From positions 1 to 64,000 of the forward strand of contig JAQYDN010000010.1 in NCBI GenBank assembly GCA_028724185.1: a stretch of DNA of 64,000 bases, read 5' to 3'. This stretch comes from Bacillota bacterium. GTDB taxonomy: Bacteria; Bacillota; Clostridia; Tissierellales; Peptoniphilaceae. The notes under the pieces were generated by a model. The model searched no databases, was not told the origin of the DNA, and saw only the letters and a list, made by a program, of their open reading frames with translations. The position numbers and the translations under genes are program-made. Shown in pieces: positions 34,108 through 45,317 of the stretch (within the stretch, counting starts at the first letter, position 1; every line of letters starts with the position of its first letter).

Positions 34108-36006
34108 TTAGTCGCACAGGGACAGCCAGTCGTCGTAGAGGCCGTCGAGCGTTGCTTGAAGTTGTTCGCGCTTATCGGACAGTTCGAGGGCGACGGTGTG
34201 GTCGTCGTAGGTACTCGGATCGGCCAAGGTATCGTCGATCGCCTTGATATCTTCTTCGAGCGCGCGAATCGACGTCTCCAGCTTTTGCACTTTTCGCTTG
34301 AGGTCGCGCGCCTGCTTTTGTTCTTCCCGCGACTTTTTCTTTTCCTTGACGATCTGCGTCTTGGTGATGTCGGATTCGTCCTCTTCCTCCTCGGCGTGCG
34401 CGTCCTCCCATTTTTCGAGGAAATAGTCGTAGTTTCCCTCGACCATAAAGACGCCGTCTTCGAGGAGATAGACGATTTTGGTCGCGACGCTGTTTAAGAA
34501 GTAGCGGTCGTGGCTGATGGTGAGGATCGTGCCCGTGTAGTCGTTTAAGGCGTTTTCGAGCGACTCCTTGCTCTCGATGTCCAAGTGGTTGGTCGGCTCG
34601 TCCAAAAGCAGGAAGTTCGCACCGCTCAGCATCACGATGAGGAGAAAGAGGCGTCCCTTTTCGCCGCCGGAGAGGTCGGCGATGTGTTTTTTCAGGTCGT
34701 CACCTGTGAAGAGAAAGCGGGCGAGGTAGGCGTAGATGTGGAAACGGTCGAGCTTCGGATAGCGATCCCAGAGTTCCTCTTCGACGGTCTTCGCATCGTC
34801 CAGCGTGCGCATCTCCTGGTCGAAGTAGGAGATGGTGACACCGTTTCCGATGTCGATCGTCCCCTCCGTCGCCTCCTCCTCTCCCGTGATCATCTTAAAG
34901 AGCGTACTCTTTCCGATGCCGTTCGGGCCGATCAGTCCGACGCGCTCGCCCTTGTAGACGGGGAAGGAGACGTTTTTAAAGAGCGTCTTTTCGTCGAAGG
35001 ACTTCGCGACGGCCTCGAGGCGCAGGACGTCTCGTCCACTCTCCTTTTCGGGTTCGAAGTGGAGCGTCACGCTGTGGTCGTCTTTGACATCTTCGATGCG
35101 CTCGATCCGATCGAGTTGCTTTTGCTTGCTTCTCGCCGCCTTGACGCTTTTTTCGCGGTTCCACGACTTTAACCGCTCGATCATCGCTTCCTGCCTCTTG
35201 ATCTCCCTCTGCTGCATGTCATAGGCGTGGCGCTGTTCTTTCATCTGCTCGTTGCGGCGACGCACGAAATTCGTATAATTTCCCCGATAGCTCCTCAGGC
35301 GCCCGCGGTGTAGGAAGAAGATGCTGTCGACGATGTTGTCGAGGAAATAGCGGTCGTGGCTGATGACGACGACGGCGCCGCGAAAGGCCTTGAGGAATTT
35401 TTCGAGCCAGGCGATCGAATCCATATCCAGGTGGTTGGTCGGCTCGTCCAAGAGAAGAAGATCCGGTTCGTGGAGTAAGAGTTTGGCGAGGGCGAGACGC
35501 GATTTTTGTCCGCCCGAAAGATTTTCGACGGGCATCGCCATCTCCTCGTCCGAAAAGCCCAGGCCGCGCAGGGCGCCGGTGACGGCGCTCTCTCTGCCGT
35601 AGCCGCCGCTTTTTTCGTATCGGTCCGTAAGCGCTTGGTAGCGCGCGATGAGCGATTCGAGCTCCTCGCCATGACGATTTGCCATGTCTTCTTCCATTTG
35701 GCGAAGCTCGCGTTCCATCTCGATCACCGATTGAAACGAAGCCATGCACTCCTCGTAGATGCTCGCCCCCTCCGTCACCGAGACGTGCTGCTCGAGGTAG
35801 CCGATGTGCAGGTCTTTGGTCGTGATGATTTCTCCCGTGTCGGTCGAGAGTTCGCCCGCGAGCATCTCCATCAGCGTGGTCTTGCCGCTGCCGTTGGAGC
35901 CGATGAGTCCGATTTTTTCGCCCGATTCAATTAAAAAATTGACGTCTGAAAAAACGGGGTCCAAGTAAAAAGTTTTCGATAAATTTTGTGCCGATACGAT
36001 TGCCAA
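34108..36006 (-). CDS. ABC-F family ATPase (YdiF-like)
   Basis: A 632-residue soluble protein with two ABC domains and no membrane segment: Walker A GSNGSGKTT and GPNGIGKST, signatures LSGGQKSR and LSGGEKGR, and LLLDEPTNHLD twice. The charged inter-domain linker (ABC-F P-site tRNA-interacting region) and a coiled-coil C-terminal extension are present. ABC-F proteins act on ribosomes, some giving antibiotic protection; position opposite tsaD and next to rex marks this as the YdiF orthologue type, a housekeeping class. ATG 36006 follows GGAGGAG. Confidence 0.93.
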   Translation of the reverse strand: MAIVSAQNLSKTFYLDPVFSDVNFLIESGEKIGLIGSNGSGKTTLMEMLAGELSTDTGEIITTKDLHIGYLEQHVSVTEGASIYEECMASFQSVIEMERELRQMEEDMANRHGEELESLIARYQALTDRYEKSGGYGRESAVTGALRGLGFSDEEMAMPVENLSGGQKSRLALAKLLLHEPDLLLLDEPTNHLDMDSIAWLEKFLKAFRGAVVVISHDRYFLDNIVDSIFFLHRGRLRSYRGNYTNFVRRRNEQMKEQRHAYDMQQREIKRQEAMIERLKSWNREKSVKAARSKQKQLDRIERIEDVKDDHSVTLHFEPEKESGRDVLRLEAVAKSFDEKTLFKNVSFPVYKGERVGLIGPNGIGKSTLFKMITGEEEATEGTIDIGNGVTISYFDQEMRTLDDAKTVEEELWDRYPKLDRFHIYAYLARFLFTGDDLKKHIADLSGGEKGRLFLLIVMLSGANFLLLDEPTNHLDIESKESLENALNDYTGTILTISHDRYFLNSVATKIVYLLEDGVFMVEGNYDYFLEKWEDAHAEEEEDESDITKTQIVKEKKKSREEQKQARDLKRKVQKLETSIRALEEDIKAIDDTLADPSTYDDHTVALELSDKREQLQATLDGLYDDWLSLCD

Positions 36007-36178
36007 GTGTCTCTCCTCCTCATTAAATCATGATAACAGAAAAAGGGAAGGAGAAAAAGCGGTGAAAATCCCAAATTTCCCTTTCCAATGCGCGTCTTAT
36101 TCTGTATACTAGTAAAGGAATAACCCCATTACTATCAATTTAATTGACTATTTTTTGTACGTTTGAAAGGTGATAAAA

Positions 36179-36820
36179 GTGGCAACCAATAAGAACAAAG
36201 TATCGGAAACCGTCATCCGGAGACTTCCGAAATACCATAGATATTTGAGTGAGTTACATGAAAAGGGAGAAGACCGCATTTCGTCTCAAGAGTTGAGCGA
36301 CTTGACGGGCTTTACTGCTTCGCAAATTCGCCAAGACTTAAATAACTTCGGAGGCTTCGGCCAACAGGGCTACGGCTATAAAGTTACGGTGTTAAAAGAA
36401 GAACTCGAAAATATCCTGGGCATTTCTACGGTCTATAAGACGATCATTATAGGATCCGGTCGCCTTGGAAGCGTCATTAGCAATTACAGAGGATTTTTAG
36501 AGAGCGGTTTTGAAATTGTAGCGATGTTTGACCGCGACGAAAAGGTCGTCGGGACGACTGTGGGCAATCACGTCGTCAAGTCCATCGACGATTTGGAAAG
36601 CTATTTAGAGGAACATAAGGAAGTAACCGTCGCTATTTTGACGGTTCCGAAAGAAGGCGCACAGGCCATCGCACACCGTTTGGAAGCGTGCGGCATCCGC
36701 GGCATTTGGAATTTCGCGCCGGAGGATCTCGACGCGATGGAAGGCGTGATCGTGGAGAATATCCGTCTCACCGACAGCCTCTTGACGTTAAGTTATTATT
36801 TAACGGAAGAAGATCGTTAG
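36179..36820 (+). CDS. rex: Redox-sensing transcriptional repressor Rex
   Basis: A 213-residue regulator. N-terminal winged helix (IRRLPKYHRYLSELH, ISSQELSDLTGFTASQIRQDL), then a Rossmann domain (IIIGSGRLGSVI) sensing NADH/NAD, then the swapped C-terminal helix. In clostridia Rex represses fermentation genes, including thl-crt-hbd, when NADH is low. GTG 36179, 8 nt after GAAAGG, is preferred over GTG 36170. Confidence 0.96.
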   Translation: MATNKNKVSETVIRRLPKYHRYLSELHEKGEDRISSQELSDLTGFTASQIRQDLNNFGGFGQQGYGYKVTVLKEELENILGISTVYKTIIIGSGRLGSVISNYRGFLESGFEIVAMFDRDEKVVGTTVGNHVVKSIDDLESYLEEHKEVTVAILTVPKEGAQAIAHRLEACGIRGIWNFAPEDLDAMEGVIVENIRLTDSLLTLSYYLTEEDR

Positions 36821-36829
36821 AAACGAATG

Positions 36830-36864
36830 AAGCGAGCAGGGCGAATCGGCTCGCTCTTTTTTTT
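36830..36864 (+). terminator. Terminator of rex
   Basis: AGCGAGC / GCTCGCT stem followed by T8, running up to the next gene. Confidence 0.85.
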
Positions 36865-36885
36865 ATGGAGAGATGTGTGCGTGTC

Positions 36886-37671
36886 ATGAATAATCATCTA
36901 CCGATGATTTTAAAGAGCGGACAATTTCATCATTGGGAGGAGAAAGACGGCCTTTACGCCCTGGTCAACGGACGCGAGGCTTTTTTCGCGACGGAGCGGG
37001 AACTCGTCTCGGGGGATAGGGGCGCCTTCGATCGCTTTTTCGACGCGGAAAGGGATTACCGAAGGGCGCGGGAGACGGTCCTCGCGAGCGAGGACTTGAG
37101 GGATCTCGCGCCGTATCTCGGTCTGCGCATCTTGAGACAGGACCCGTGGGAGGCGATGGTCGGGTTTATTCTCTCGGCGAACAATAACCTGGTGCGCATC
37201 CGCCGCACGGTGCTCGCACTCGCCGCGCGCTACGGCGATTGTCTAAAGAGCGCGGGGGGTTTGAGCGCCTACGCCCTCCCCGACCCCGCCCGCACGGCGT
37301 CGCTTTCGGCCGAAGAGCTGCGCGCGCTCGGCGCGGGCTACAGGGACCGCTACCTTATCGGCGCGGCGAGGATGATCGCGGAGGGATCCTTCGATATCGA
37401 GGCGGCCTATAGGCTTTCTTATCCCGAGGCGAAGCGCTATCTCATGCGCCTGCCCGGGGTCGGGAAAAAGGTCGCCGACTGCATTCTCCTCTTCGGCTAC
37501 GGAAAGCTCGACGCGTTTCCGGTCGACGTGTGGATCGAAAAGGCGATGGCGCGCTTCGGAACCTTCCCCTCGAGGGAGGCGACGAGCGCCTACGGCATGG
37601 CGCGCTTTGGAGGCGACGCCGGCTACATTCAACAGCTCTTGTTTATGTACGAGCGGGAGAAGAAATCGTAG
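36886..37671 (+). CDS. 8-oxoguanine DNA glycosylase / HhH-GPD protein
   Basis: A 261-residue base-excision glycosylase. The helix-hairpin-helix reads LMRLPGVGKKVADCILLFGYG with the catalytic lysine (GVGKK), and the general aspartate is in FPVDVWIEKAM. An OGG1-type N-terminal beta domain precedes it. It excises oxidised guanine. Start is uncertain: ATG 36886 with a distant GGAGAG, or ATG 36865, which lies in the rex terminator T run and is therefore rejected. Confidence 0.88.
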   Translation: MNNHLPMILKSGQFHHWEEKDGLYALVNGREAFFATERELVSGDRGAFDRFFDAERDYRRARETVLASEDLRDLAPYLGLRILRQDPWEAMVGFILSANNNLVRIRRTVLALAARYGDCLKSAGGLSAYALPDPARTASLSAEELRALGAGYRDRYLIGAARMIAEGSFDIEAAYRLSYPEAKRYLMRLPGVGKKVADCILLFGYGKLDAFPVDVWIEKAMARFGTFPSREATSAYGMARFGGDAGYIQQLLFMYEREKKS

Positions 37672-37689
37672 GCGTGTTTAAACGACGCA

Positions 37690-37727
37690 AAAAAAGGACA
37701 CTCTTTACTGCTGAGTGTCCTTTTTTG
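37690..37727 (-). terminator. Terminator of nrdD-nrdG
   Basis: AAAGGACACTC / GAGTGTCCTTT hairpin that includes the nrdG stop codon; T-rich tail on the minus strand. Confidence 0.85.
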
Positions 37728-38220
37728 GTGCCTCGACGGGGGCATTTTGCTCGAGGCTCTTTTGAACGTCGAGGATGCGTTGATTTTCGCTGCCGCGAAA
37801 GGCAAGTTTTAAATTTTTAAGTTCCTCGATGAAGGGGCCGTCGACCAAGACGTCGCAGAGGGCGAGCAGCCGTTTTTTGTCGGGATCTTCGAGGATCTCC
37901 TCGAAGGTGTAGCCGGAGTAGATCCACACCGACTTATCCACCGCCTTTCGAACGGTCTCGAGGACGTCGGCGAGCCAGGTGTTTTCCATGGGTTCGCCGC
38001 CCAATAGGGTGAGTCCCGCGACTTCGGGTCGGCTCAGATAGGCGATGAGCTCTCGCGTGGTCTCCTCGCTCCAGCGCTCGCCGTAGCGGGGATCCTGGTA
38101 GGGCTCGTTAAAACAATTTTTGCAGTGGTGCGAACATCCGGTCACGAAGACGGAGACGCGGATGCCGTTTCCATTGGCGATGTCCAGCGGGCGAATCTGT
38201 GCGTAGCGTCCGTAGGTCAT
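37705..38220 (-). CDS. nrdG: Anaerobic ribonucleotide reductase activase
   Basis: A 171-residue radical-SAM protein. The CxxxCxxC cluster motif reads CSHHCKNC within VFVTGCSHHCKNCFNEPY; LTLLGGEPM is the SAM-binding GGE stretch. It generates the glycyl radical on NrdD. ATG 38220 lies 2 bp beyond the nrdD stop, so translation is coupled. A longer open frame upstream is only nrdD in another frame. The 20-residue polar tail is longer than in E. coli NrdG. Confidence 0.95.
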   Translation of the reverse strand: MTYGRYAQIRPLDIANGNGIRVSVFVTGCSHHCKNCFNEPYQDPRYGERWSEETTRELIAYLSRPEVAGLTLLGGEPMENTWLADVLETVRKAVDKSVWIYSGYTFEEILEDPDKKRLLALCDVLVDGPFIEELKNLKLAFRGSENQRILDVQKSLEQNAPVEAPKKDTQQ

Positions 38221-38222
38221 GG

Positions 38223-40382
38223 TTAGATGTGGAGGACGCGGGAGCTGATTTCTTTGGTTCTGCCTTCGTTCCAGAAATTTTCTCCCAAATAGCCGCAGGT
38301 TCTGCGGATGACGGTGAGCGTGTTCCTGTCGTCGTTGCCGCATTGCGGACATTGCCAGTCGCCCTGTTCGTTGACCTTGATTTCGCCGTCGTAACCGCAT
38401 TCGGCGCAGTAGTCCGACTTGGTGTTGAACTCGGCGTAGGAAATATGATCGTAGATATATCGCATCATCGTCATGACCGCATCGATGTTTTGATTCATAT
38501 TCGGAATCTCGACGTAGCTGATGCAGCCGCCCGTGGAGATCTTCTGGAATTCGCTCTCGAAGGAGAACTTGTCGAAGACGTTGATCTCCTCGCGGACGTC
38601 GACGTGGTAACTGTTGGTGTAGTAGCCCTTGTCGGTGATGTCTTCGATGTCGCCGAAGGTCGCCTTGTCGATGGAGCAGAAGCGGTGGGTGAGCGATTCG
38701 GCGGGCGTGCCGTAGAGGGCAAAGCCCAGACCCGTCTCGGCTTTCCAGGTGTCGACCGCACCGCGCAGGGCGTGCATGACCTTCATCGCGAAGGCGTGAC
38801 CCTCTTCGGTGGTGTGCGAGGTGCCGATTACGCACTTGGTGGCTTCGTAGAGGCCGATGTAGCCGAGAGAGAGGGTCGAGTAGCCGTCCTCGAGGTATTT
38901 CGAAATCTTTTCGCCGGGCTTGAGGCGGGCGATGGCGCCGTCCTGCCAGTGGATCGGGGAGACGTCGCTCGTGACGTTTTTCAACCGCTCGTAGCGGATG
39001 AGGAGGGCTTTTTTAACGAGTTCGAGGCGCTTGTTCAAAAGCTCGAAGTAGGCCTTTTCGTCGCGACCGGCCAAGATGCCGATCTGCGCCAGATTGATGC
39101 TCACGACGCCCATGTTGAAGCGGCCGTCGAATTGGTAGTTGCCGTCTTCGTCTTTCCAGGGCGAGAGGAAGGAGCGGCAACCCATCGGAGCGAAGACGTT
39201 GCCTTCGTAGATTTCCTTCATCTTTTTTGCCGAAATGTAGTCGGGGTACATTCTCTTGGCCGTGCAGGTGGCGGCGAGTCGAGTGAGATAGTAGTAGGGA
39301 CTGTCCTCGTAGATATTGTGTTCGTCCAGGACGTAGATCAGCTTCGGGAAGGCGGGGGTGACGTTGACGCCCTGCTTGTTCTTAATGCCTTCGATGCGTT
39401 GGCGCAAAATCTCTTCGGTGATGAGGGACGCTTCGTAGGCGTACTCGTAGTCGGGCTTGAAGTACATAAAGAGCGTGACAAACGGCGCTTGACCGTTGGT
39501 GGTCATGAGCGTGTTGATTTGGTATTGGATCGTCTGGACGCCCGATTTGATCTCGCGTTTGGTGCGCTTCCAGGCGACTTTCTTCGCCTTTTCGATGTCG
39601 GCCTCGTCCATGCCGTAAATGTCCAATTGATCGGAGATCGCCCAGTCCAAGTACTTTTCGTAGCTGCGGCGGACGTAGGGGGCGAGGATGCGGTCGATGC
39701 CGTTGATGGATTGTCCGCCGAATTGGCCCGATGCGACCTGAGCGATGATCTGGGTGGTAATCGTGCAAGCCGTTTGGAAACTCTTCGGCGATTCGATCAT
39801 CTTGCCGTTGACGACGGTGCCGTTTTTCAACATATCTTCCAAATTGATCAGGCAGCAGTTGAACATCGGCTGGATATAGTAGTCCATGTCGTGGACGTGG
39901 ATCGCGCCGGAGTCGTGGGCGGTGACGATGTCGGTGGGAAGAATCCGGCGTCTCGTGATGTCCTTGGAGACTTCGCCGGCGATGAGGTCGCGCTGGGTGG
40001 AGACGACGACGGCGTTTTTATTGGAATTTTCGTCCATGAGATCCGCGTCGGAATAGGTCAAGAGGCTTTGAATCGAGCCGTCGGTCGAGTTGCTTTCGCG
40101 CTTAAACGATTGGACCGAGCGGTAGCTTTCGTAAGATTTCGCGGTGGCGACATTGCCCTTTTCGATCAATTTCTCGAAGACGCGCTTTTCCACCTGAAGG
40201 ACCGTCGAGGAGAGGGCGCCGTCGTTGATCTCCGACTCGATTTCCGAAGCGATGGTTTTTGCCTGTCCGTCGACGATGTAGCCGGTGGGCGAGTCCATCG
40301 CCTTCTCGATGGCGACGACGATTTTGTCGGCGTCGAATGGCACGCGCGATCCGTTTCGCTTGATAATGGTTGAAGTGGTCAT
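38223..40382 (-). CDS. nrdD: Anaerobic ribonucleoside-triphosphate reductase
   Basis: A 719-residue class III reductase making dNTPs without oxygen. N-terminal ATP-cone (KRNGSRVPFDADKIVVAIEKA), central barrel with HDSGAIHVHDMDYY, a C-terminal four-cysteine zinc site (CAECGYDG, CPQCGND) and the glycyl-radical loop RRTCGYLG (G697). AAGGAGG precedes the ATG. nrdG follows. Two NrdR-like boxes lie upstream. Confidence 0.97.
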   Translation of the reverse strand: MTTSTIIKRNGSRVPFDADKIVVAIEKAMDSPTGYIVDGQAKTIASEIESEINDGALSSTVLQVEKRVFEKLIEKGNVATAKSYESYRSVQSFKRESNSTDGSIQSLLTYSDADLMDENSNKNAVVVSTQRDLIAGEVSKDITRRRILPTDIVTAHDSGAIHVHDMDYYIQPMFNCCLINLEDMLKNGTVVNGKMIESPKSFQTACTITTQIIAQVASGQFGGQSINGIDRILAPYVRRSYEKYLDWAISDQLDIYGMDEADIEKAKKVAWKRTKREIKSGVQTIQYQINTLMTTNGQAPFVTLFMYFKPDYEYAYEASLITEEILRQRIEGIKNKQGVNVTPAFPKLIYVLDEHNIYEDSPYYYLTRLAATCTAKRMYPDYISAKKMKEIYEGNVFAPMGCRSFLSPWKDEDGNYQFDGRFNMGVVSINLAQIGILAGRDEKAYFELLNKRLELVKKALLIRYERLKNVTSDVSPIHWQDGAIARLKPGEKISKYLEDGYSTLSLGYIGLYEATKCVIGTSHTTEEGHAFAMKVMHALRGAVDTWKAETGLGFALYGTPAESLTHRFCSIDKATFGDIEDITDKGYYTNSYHVDVREEINVFDKFSFESEFQKISTGGCISYVEIPNMNQNIDAVMTMMRYIYDHISYAEFNTKSDYCAECGYDGEIKVNEQGDWQCPQCGNDDRNTLTVIRRTCGYLGENFWNEGRTKEISSRVLHI

Positions 40383-40489
40383 CGTATCCTCCTTGTGGAT
40401 TATTTATAGTAAGTACGGCCGAGTGATCTCGGTATTGCGGAATTCGTGGCGACGCGCCCGGGGACGCCGCCGAATGATTATTGATTATA

Positions 40490-40540
40490 CTATATATAGC
40501 GATGGATTGGAAGAAAGTTCCGTTATAAATCTATATGTAG
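40490..40540. promoter_or_regulatory. Pair of NrdR-like boxes upstream of nrdD
   Basis: CTATATATAG (40490-40499) and CTATATGTAG (40531-40540) match the core of the NrdR box and are 41 bp apart, about four helical turns on one face. They lie 108-158 bp before the nrdD start; no other gene is between. Confidence 0.55.
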
Positions 40541-40604
40541 TATTTTTCATGAAACGCTTTCATCCGATGGATTAGCGGTTTGGAGGGAAAAAATATTTTT
40601 ACTG

Positions 40605-40670
40605 TTTACAAGTTCGAAAAGTATGGTATTATATTACTTGGAGTTAGCACTCAGTAAACGAAAGTGCTAA
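40605..40670 (+). promoter_or_regulatory. groESL promoter and CIRCE operator
   Basis: TTTACA (40605-40610), 16-bp spacer, TATTAT (40627-40632). CIRCE follows at 40644-40670: TTAGCACTC-N9-AAGTGCTAA, one base off the perfect inverted repeat. CIRCE is bound by HrcA, so the operon is heat-shock controlled. Confidence 0.93.
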
Positions 40671-40694
40671 TATTGACAATGAGGAGGTAGCGAT

Positions 40695-40976
40695 ATGAAT
40701 ATTAAACCTTTGGGTGAAAGAGTTGTAATTCAAAAAATAGAAAAAGAAAATGTAACCGCGAGCGGCATCGTCCTGCCGGATTCCGCGAAGGAAGAGTCCA
40801 ATGTGGCGGAAGTTCTCGCCGTGAGTGAAGAGTTAAAGCACTCCGAGGAGATCGAATGCGACATCGAAGCGGGCGATCGCGTCATTTACAGTAAGTACGC
40901 GGGAAATGAAGTCGAAATCGACGGCGAAAAAGTCATCGTCATTAAATATCAGGACTTGCTCGCCAAGTTAAGCTAA
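40695..40976 (+). CDS. groES: Co-chaperonin GroES
   Basis: A 93-residue co-chaperonin that caps GroEL. N-terminal MNIKPLGERVVI, the mobile loop (ENVTASGIVLPDSAKEE) and the roof and C-terminal strands EVEIDGEKVIVIKYQDLLA are all present. GAGGAGG precedes the ATG. First gene of the CIRCE-regulated operon. Confidence 0.98.
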   Translation: MNIKPLGERVVIQKIEKENVTASGIVLPDSAKEESNVAEVLAVSEELKHSEEIECDIEAGDRVIYSKYAGNEVEIDGEKVIVIKYQDLLAKLS

Positions 40977-41022
40977 CGATATTTTTAATACGCATAATAA
41001 TTAAGATAGAAATATAAAATAG

Positions 41023-42681
<1,659 letters not shown>

Positions 42682-42711
42682 TCATCCCGATCGGGAAGGC
42701 ACATTCCTTTA

Positions 42712-42745
42712 AAAAGGCAGACCTCGCGCGAGGTCTGCCTTTTGT
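42712..42745. terminator. Terminator of groESL
   Basis: GGCAGACCTC / GAGGTCTGCC stem with A5 before and T4 after. Confidence 0.9.
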
Positions 42746-42897
42746 TTTATAGAGAAAAAGAAAAGATGCTCGACGCATAGGAGATTATTTTATACAAAGA
42801 CGGAATAGATTTTGCGCGCGAAAAAGCTTTCGATTCTAGAGTTATCACCCCATTAGTGTTAAAATAAGAATATCTAATGAAAAGAATGGAGATAAAA

Positions 42898-43899
42898 ATG
42901 AATAAGCAATATATGGAAAACGAAATAAAAAACGAAATGAAACGTTGTATTGAAAACACCGACAGCTTAAATTTGTTTGAACGTCGCGCGCGACTCGAAA
43001 AGCTGTTCGACCTCTTGGAACTTCTCTACGATGTGGAGACCGAAGGGGGCGATCGGGAAGGCGACCGCGCGACCTCGGGCGATTACGGAGACGACGAGCA
43101 CTACACCGGCAGAGTTCACCTCAAGCTGGGCGGGGGGACGCTCGGAGAGGAGCGCGTCTTTATTCCGGAAAAAGTCCTGCGCTTGCAAAACATCTCGGAA
43201 GGCGATAAGGTGCGCGCGACCGTCGTCAAGCGCGTCTACAGCAACAATCACCTGAAGAATATCTACAGCTACGAACTGCTCGAGAAGGCGACGGAATCTG
43301 TCGAGAGCGAGCGGCGCGTCATCACGTACGCCCGTGTGCTTTCCGACGACGACTTTCACGGCCTCTACATCGAAGGCGAAGGCGACGACGGTCCCCTCCG
43401 CATCGATCTCGAGGACAGCGCGCGCGGCAATTTGAACGTCGACGAAGGCGACATCATCGACTACGCGTACTGGCAACGGGATCCCGACGGAGGCCGCGTC
43501 ATTTGGATTCACAACATCGACGGGGACAACATCCTGACGTCGTACGACAACAACGACGTCGAGGAGGAGGACCGCCCCGAGCAGTTCCTGCAAAACGCCA
43601 GACTGACGGTCTTCGGAAAGGGAGAGGTCGTCGAGGAACACGTCGAGGCGATGCGCGAGGCCGGAAGCGACGTCGAACACGTCGAGGACGCCTCGGAGGA
43701 GGACGTCGAAAGCCGACTCGACGGCGCCGAGTTGGTCCTCGTCTACTTGGATTCCGTCCTTCCCCCGGAAGTAAAGAAAATCCGCGACAGCGTGAGGAGG
43801 AAGGGACTCAATGTCCTCTTCATCCAAGACGACGATCTGAACAACGTCTTTTCGGCCGTGCAGGACAAGTTGGAAAACAATTATTACTTTGATTTATAA
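42898..43899 (+). CDS. DUF2325-like protein of unknown function
   Basis: A 333-residue, very acidic protein. Residues 1-50 are helical; two beta-rich segments follow (about 65-130 and 135-215; the second includes LRIDLEDSARGNL). The last ~100 residues read LTVFGKGEVVEEHVEAMREAGSDVEHVED...LVLVYLDSVLPPEVKKIRD, resembling the DUF2325 fold. No signal peptide or helix in membrane. Start ATG 42898 follows GGAGA. It lies 29 bp before cysS on the same strand, so co-transcription is possible. Function unknown. Confidence 0.6.
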   Translation: MNKQYMENEIKNEMKRCIENTDSLNLFERRARLEKLFDLLELLYDVETEGGDREGDRATSGDYGDDEHYTGRVHLKLGGGTLGEERVFIPEKVLRLQNISEGDKVRATVVKRVYSNNHLKNIYSYELLEKATESVESERRVITYARVLSDDDFHGLYIEGEGDDGPLRIDLEDSARGNLNVDEGDIIDYAYWQRDPDGGRVIWIHNIDGDNILTSYDNNDVEEEDRPEQFLQNARLTVFGKGEVVEEHVEAMREAGSDVEHVEDASEEDVESRLDGAELVLVYLDSVLPPEVKKIRDSVRRKGLNVLFIQDDDLNNVFSAVQDKLENNYYFDL

Positions 43900-43928
43900 T
43901 ATCGGACTATCCAGGGAAAGGAGACGTC

Positions 43929-45317
43929 ATGAAACTGTTTAACTCCATGACGAGAAAGAAGGAAGAATTTAAACCCATCGACGACAAGACGGTGCGCATG
44001 TACAACTGCGGTCCGACGGTCTACAACTTCATTCACGTCGGCAACGCGCGCCCGTTGGTCGTGTTCGACACGCTTCGACGTTTTTTCATCTACCAAGGTT
44101 ACGACGTCGATTTCGTCGTCAACTTTACCGATATCGACGACAAGCTGATCAACCGTGCGAAAGAGGAACATTCCACGGTGGGAGAGATCGCCGAAAAATA
44201 CATCGGGGAGTTTAAACAGGACGCCAACGGACTGAATCTCTACACCTACGATACGAAGAATCCGAGGGCGACGCAATACATCGACGAGATCGTGGAATTT
44301 ATTCAAGGACTCGTGGATAAAGACGCTGCCTATCCCCTGGACGGAGACGTCTACTTCGACATCACCAAGGCGAAGGACTACGGAAAACTCTCCGGGAAAA
44401 ACATCGACGAGTTGCAGAGCGGTGCGCGCATTCAAGTCAACGACGCGAAGAAAAACCCCGGAGACTTCGCCCTCTGGAAGGGCAAAAAAGAAGGCGAGCC
44501 GTCCTGGACCTCTCCTTGGGGCGAGGGACGCCCGGGTTGGCATATCGAGTGCTCGGTGATGGCAAAGACGCTCTTGGGCGAGACGATCGACATTCACTCC
44601 GGCGGGGAGGATTTGCAGTTCCCGCACCACGAAAACGAAATCGCTCAATCGGAGACACTCACCGGCAAGACCTTCGCCAACTACTGGCTCCACAACGGCA
44701 TGATCACCGTCGACGGCACGAAGATGAGCAAGTCGCTCGGAAACTTCTTTACCGTGCGCGAAGTGGCTAAAGTCTTCGACCTCGAAGTGCTGCGCTTCTT
44801 CCTGTTGAGTGCGCACTACAGAACCCCGATCAACTACTCCTACGACGCGATGCAACAGACGAAGGCGGGGCTCGATCGCCTCTACGGCGTAAGAAACCAC
44901 ATGGAACAGCTCCTGGACGGCGAACTCCCCGAGGGAAGAGACGAGGCGTTCGATAAAAAAGTCGAAGCGGAAAAAAACACCTTTATCGAGGCGATGGAAG
45001 ACGATCTGAATACCGCAAAGGCCACCGGGGCGCTCTTCAGCCTGGCGAAAGATATCAACACAAAGATCGCCTCGGGCATCGAAAGAGACAGCCTTCAGGC
45101 GGCTTACGACACCTTTATGGAACTCGCCGACGTCCTGGGCATTCTCTACCGCCGCGACGAGGCGGACTCTTCGGATATCGAGGCGCTGATCGAGGAACGC
45201 AAACAGGCCAGAGCCGACAAGGACTTTGCCCGCGCCGATGCGATTCGGGATCAACTCGCGGACATGGGGATCGCCATCGAGGATACGAGAGAAGGTACTC
45301 TGTGGAAGAGAGTATAA
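43929..45317 (+). CDS. cysS: Cysteinyl-tRNA synthetase
   Basis: A 462-residue class I synthetase. HIGH motif as HVGNARP, zinc ligands including C28 (MYNCGPTVY), GWHIECS and the PHHENE stretch, and KMSKSLGN. C-terminal DALR anticodon domain. AAGGAGA precedes the ATG. It leads the conserved Bacillota string cysS-mrnC-rlmB-yacP, here with thyX inserted. Confidence 0.97.
   Translation: MKLFNSMTRKKEEFKPIDDKTVRMYNCGPTVYNFIHVGNARPLVVFDTLRRFFIYQGYDVDFVVNFTDIDDKLINRAKEEHSTVGEIAEKYIGEFKQDANGLNLYTYDTKNPRATQYIDEIVEFIQGLVDKDAAYPLDGDVYFDITKAKDYGKLSGKNIDELQSGARIQVNDAKKNPGDFALWKGKKEGEPSWTSPWGEGRPGWHIECSVMAKTLLGETIDIHSGGEDLQFPHHENEIAQSETLTGKTFANYWLHNGMITVDGTKMSKSLGNFFTVREVAKVFDLEVLRFFLLSAHYRTPINYSYDAMQQTKAGLDRLYGVRNHMEQLLDGELPEGRDEAFDKKVEAEKNTFIEAMEDDLNTAKATGALFSLAKDINTKIASGIERDSLQAAYDTFMELADVLGILYRRDEADSSDIEALIEERKQARADKDFARADAIRDQLADMGIAIEDTREGTLWKRV

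Noticed and set aside
37705-38835. 376-codon NrdG with long N-terminal extension
   Set aside because: The extension is nrdD read in another frame; the conserved NrdG start is ATG 38220.
38199-40373. 724-codon open frame on the strand opposite nrdD
   Set aside because: It mirrors nrdD almost end to end, has no ribosome site and gives a low-complexity composition; a by-product of codon usage.
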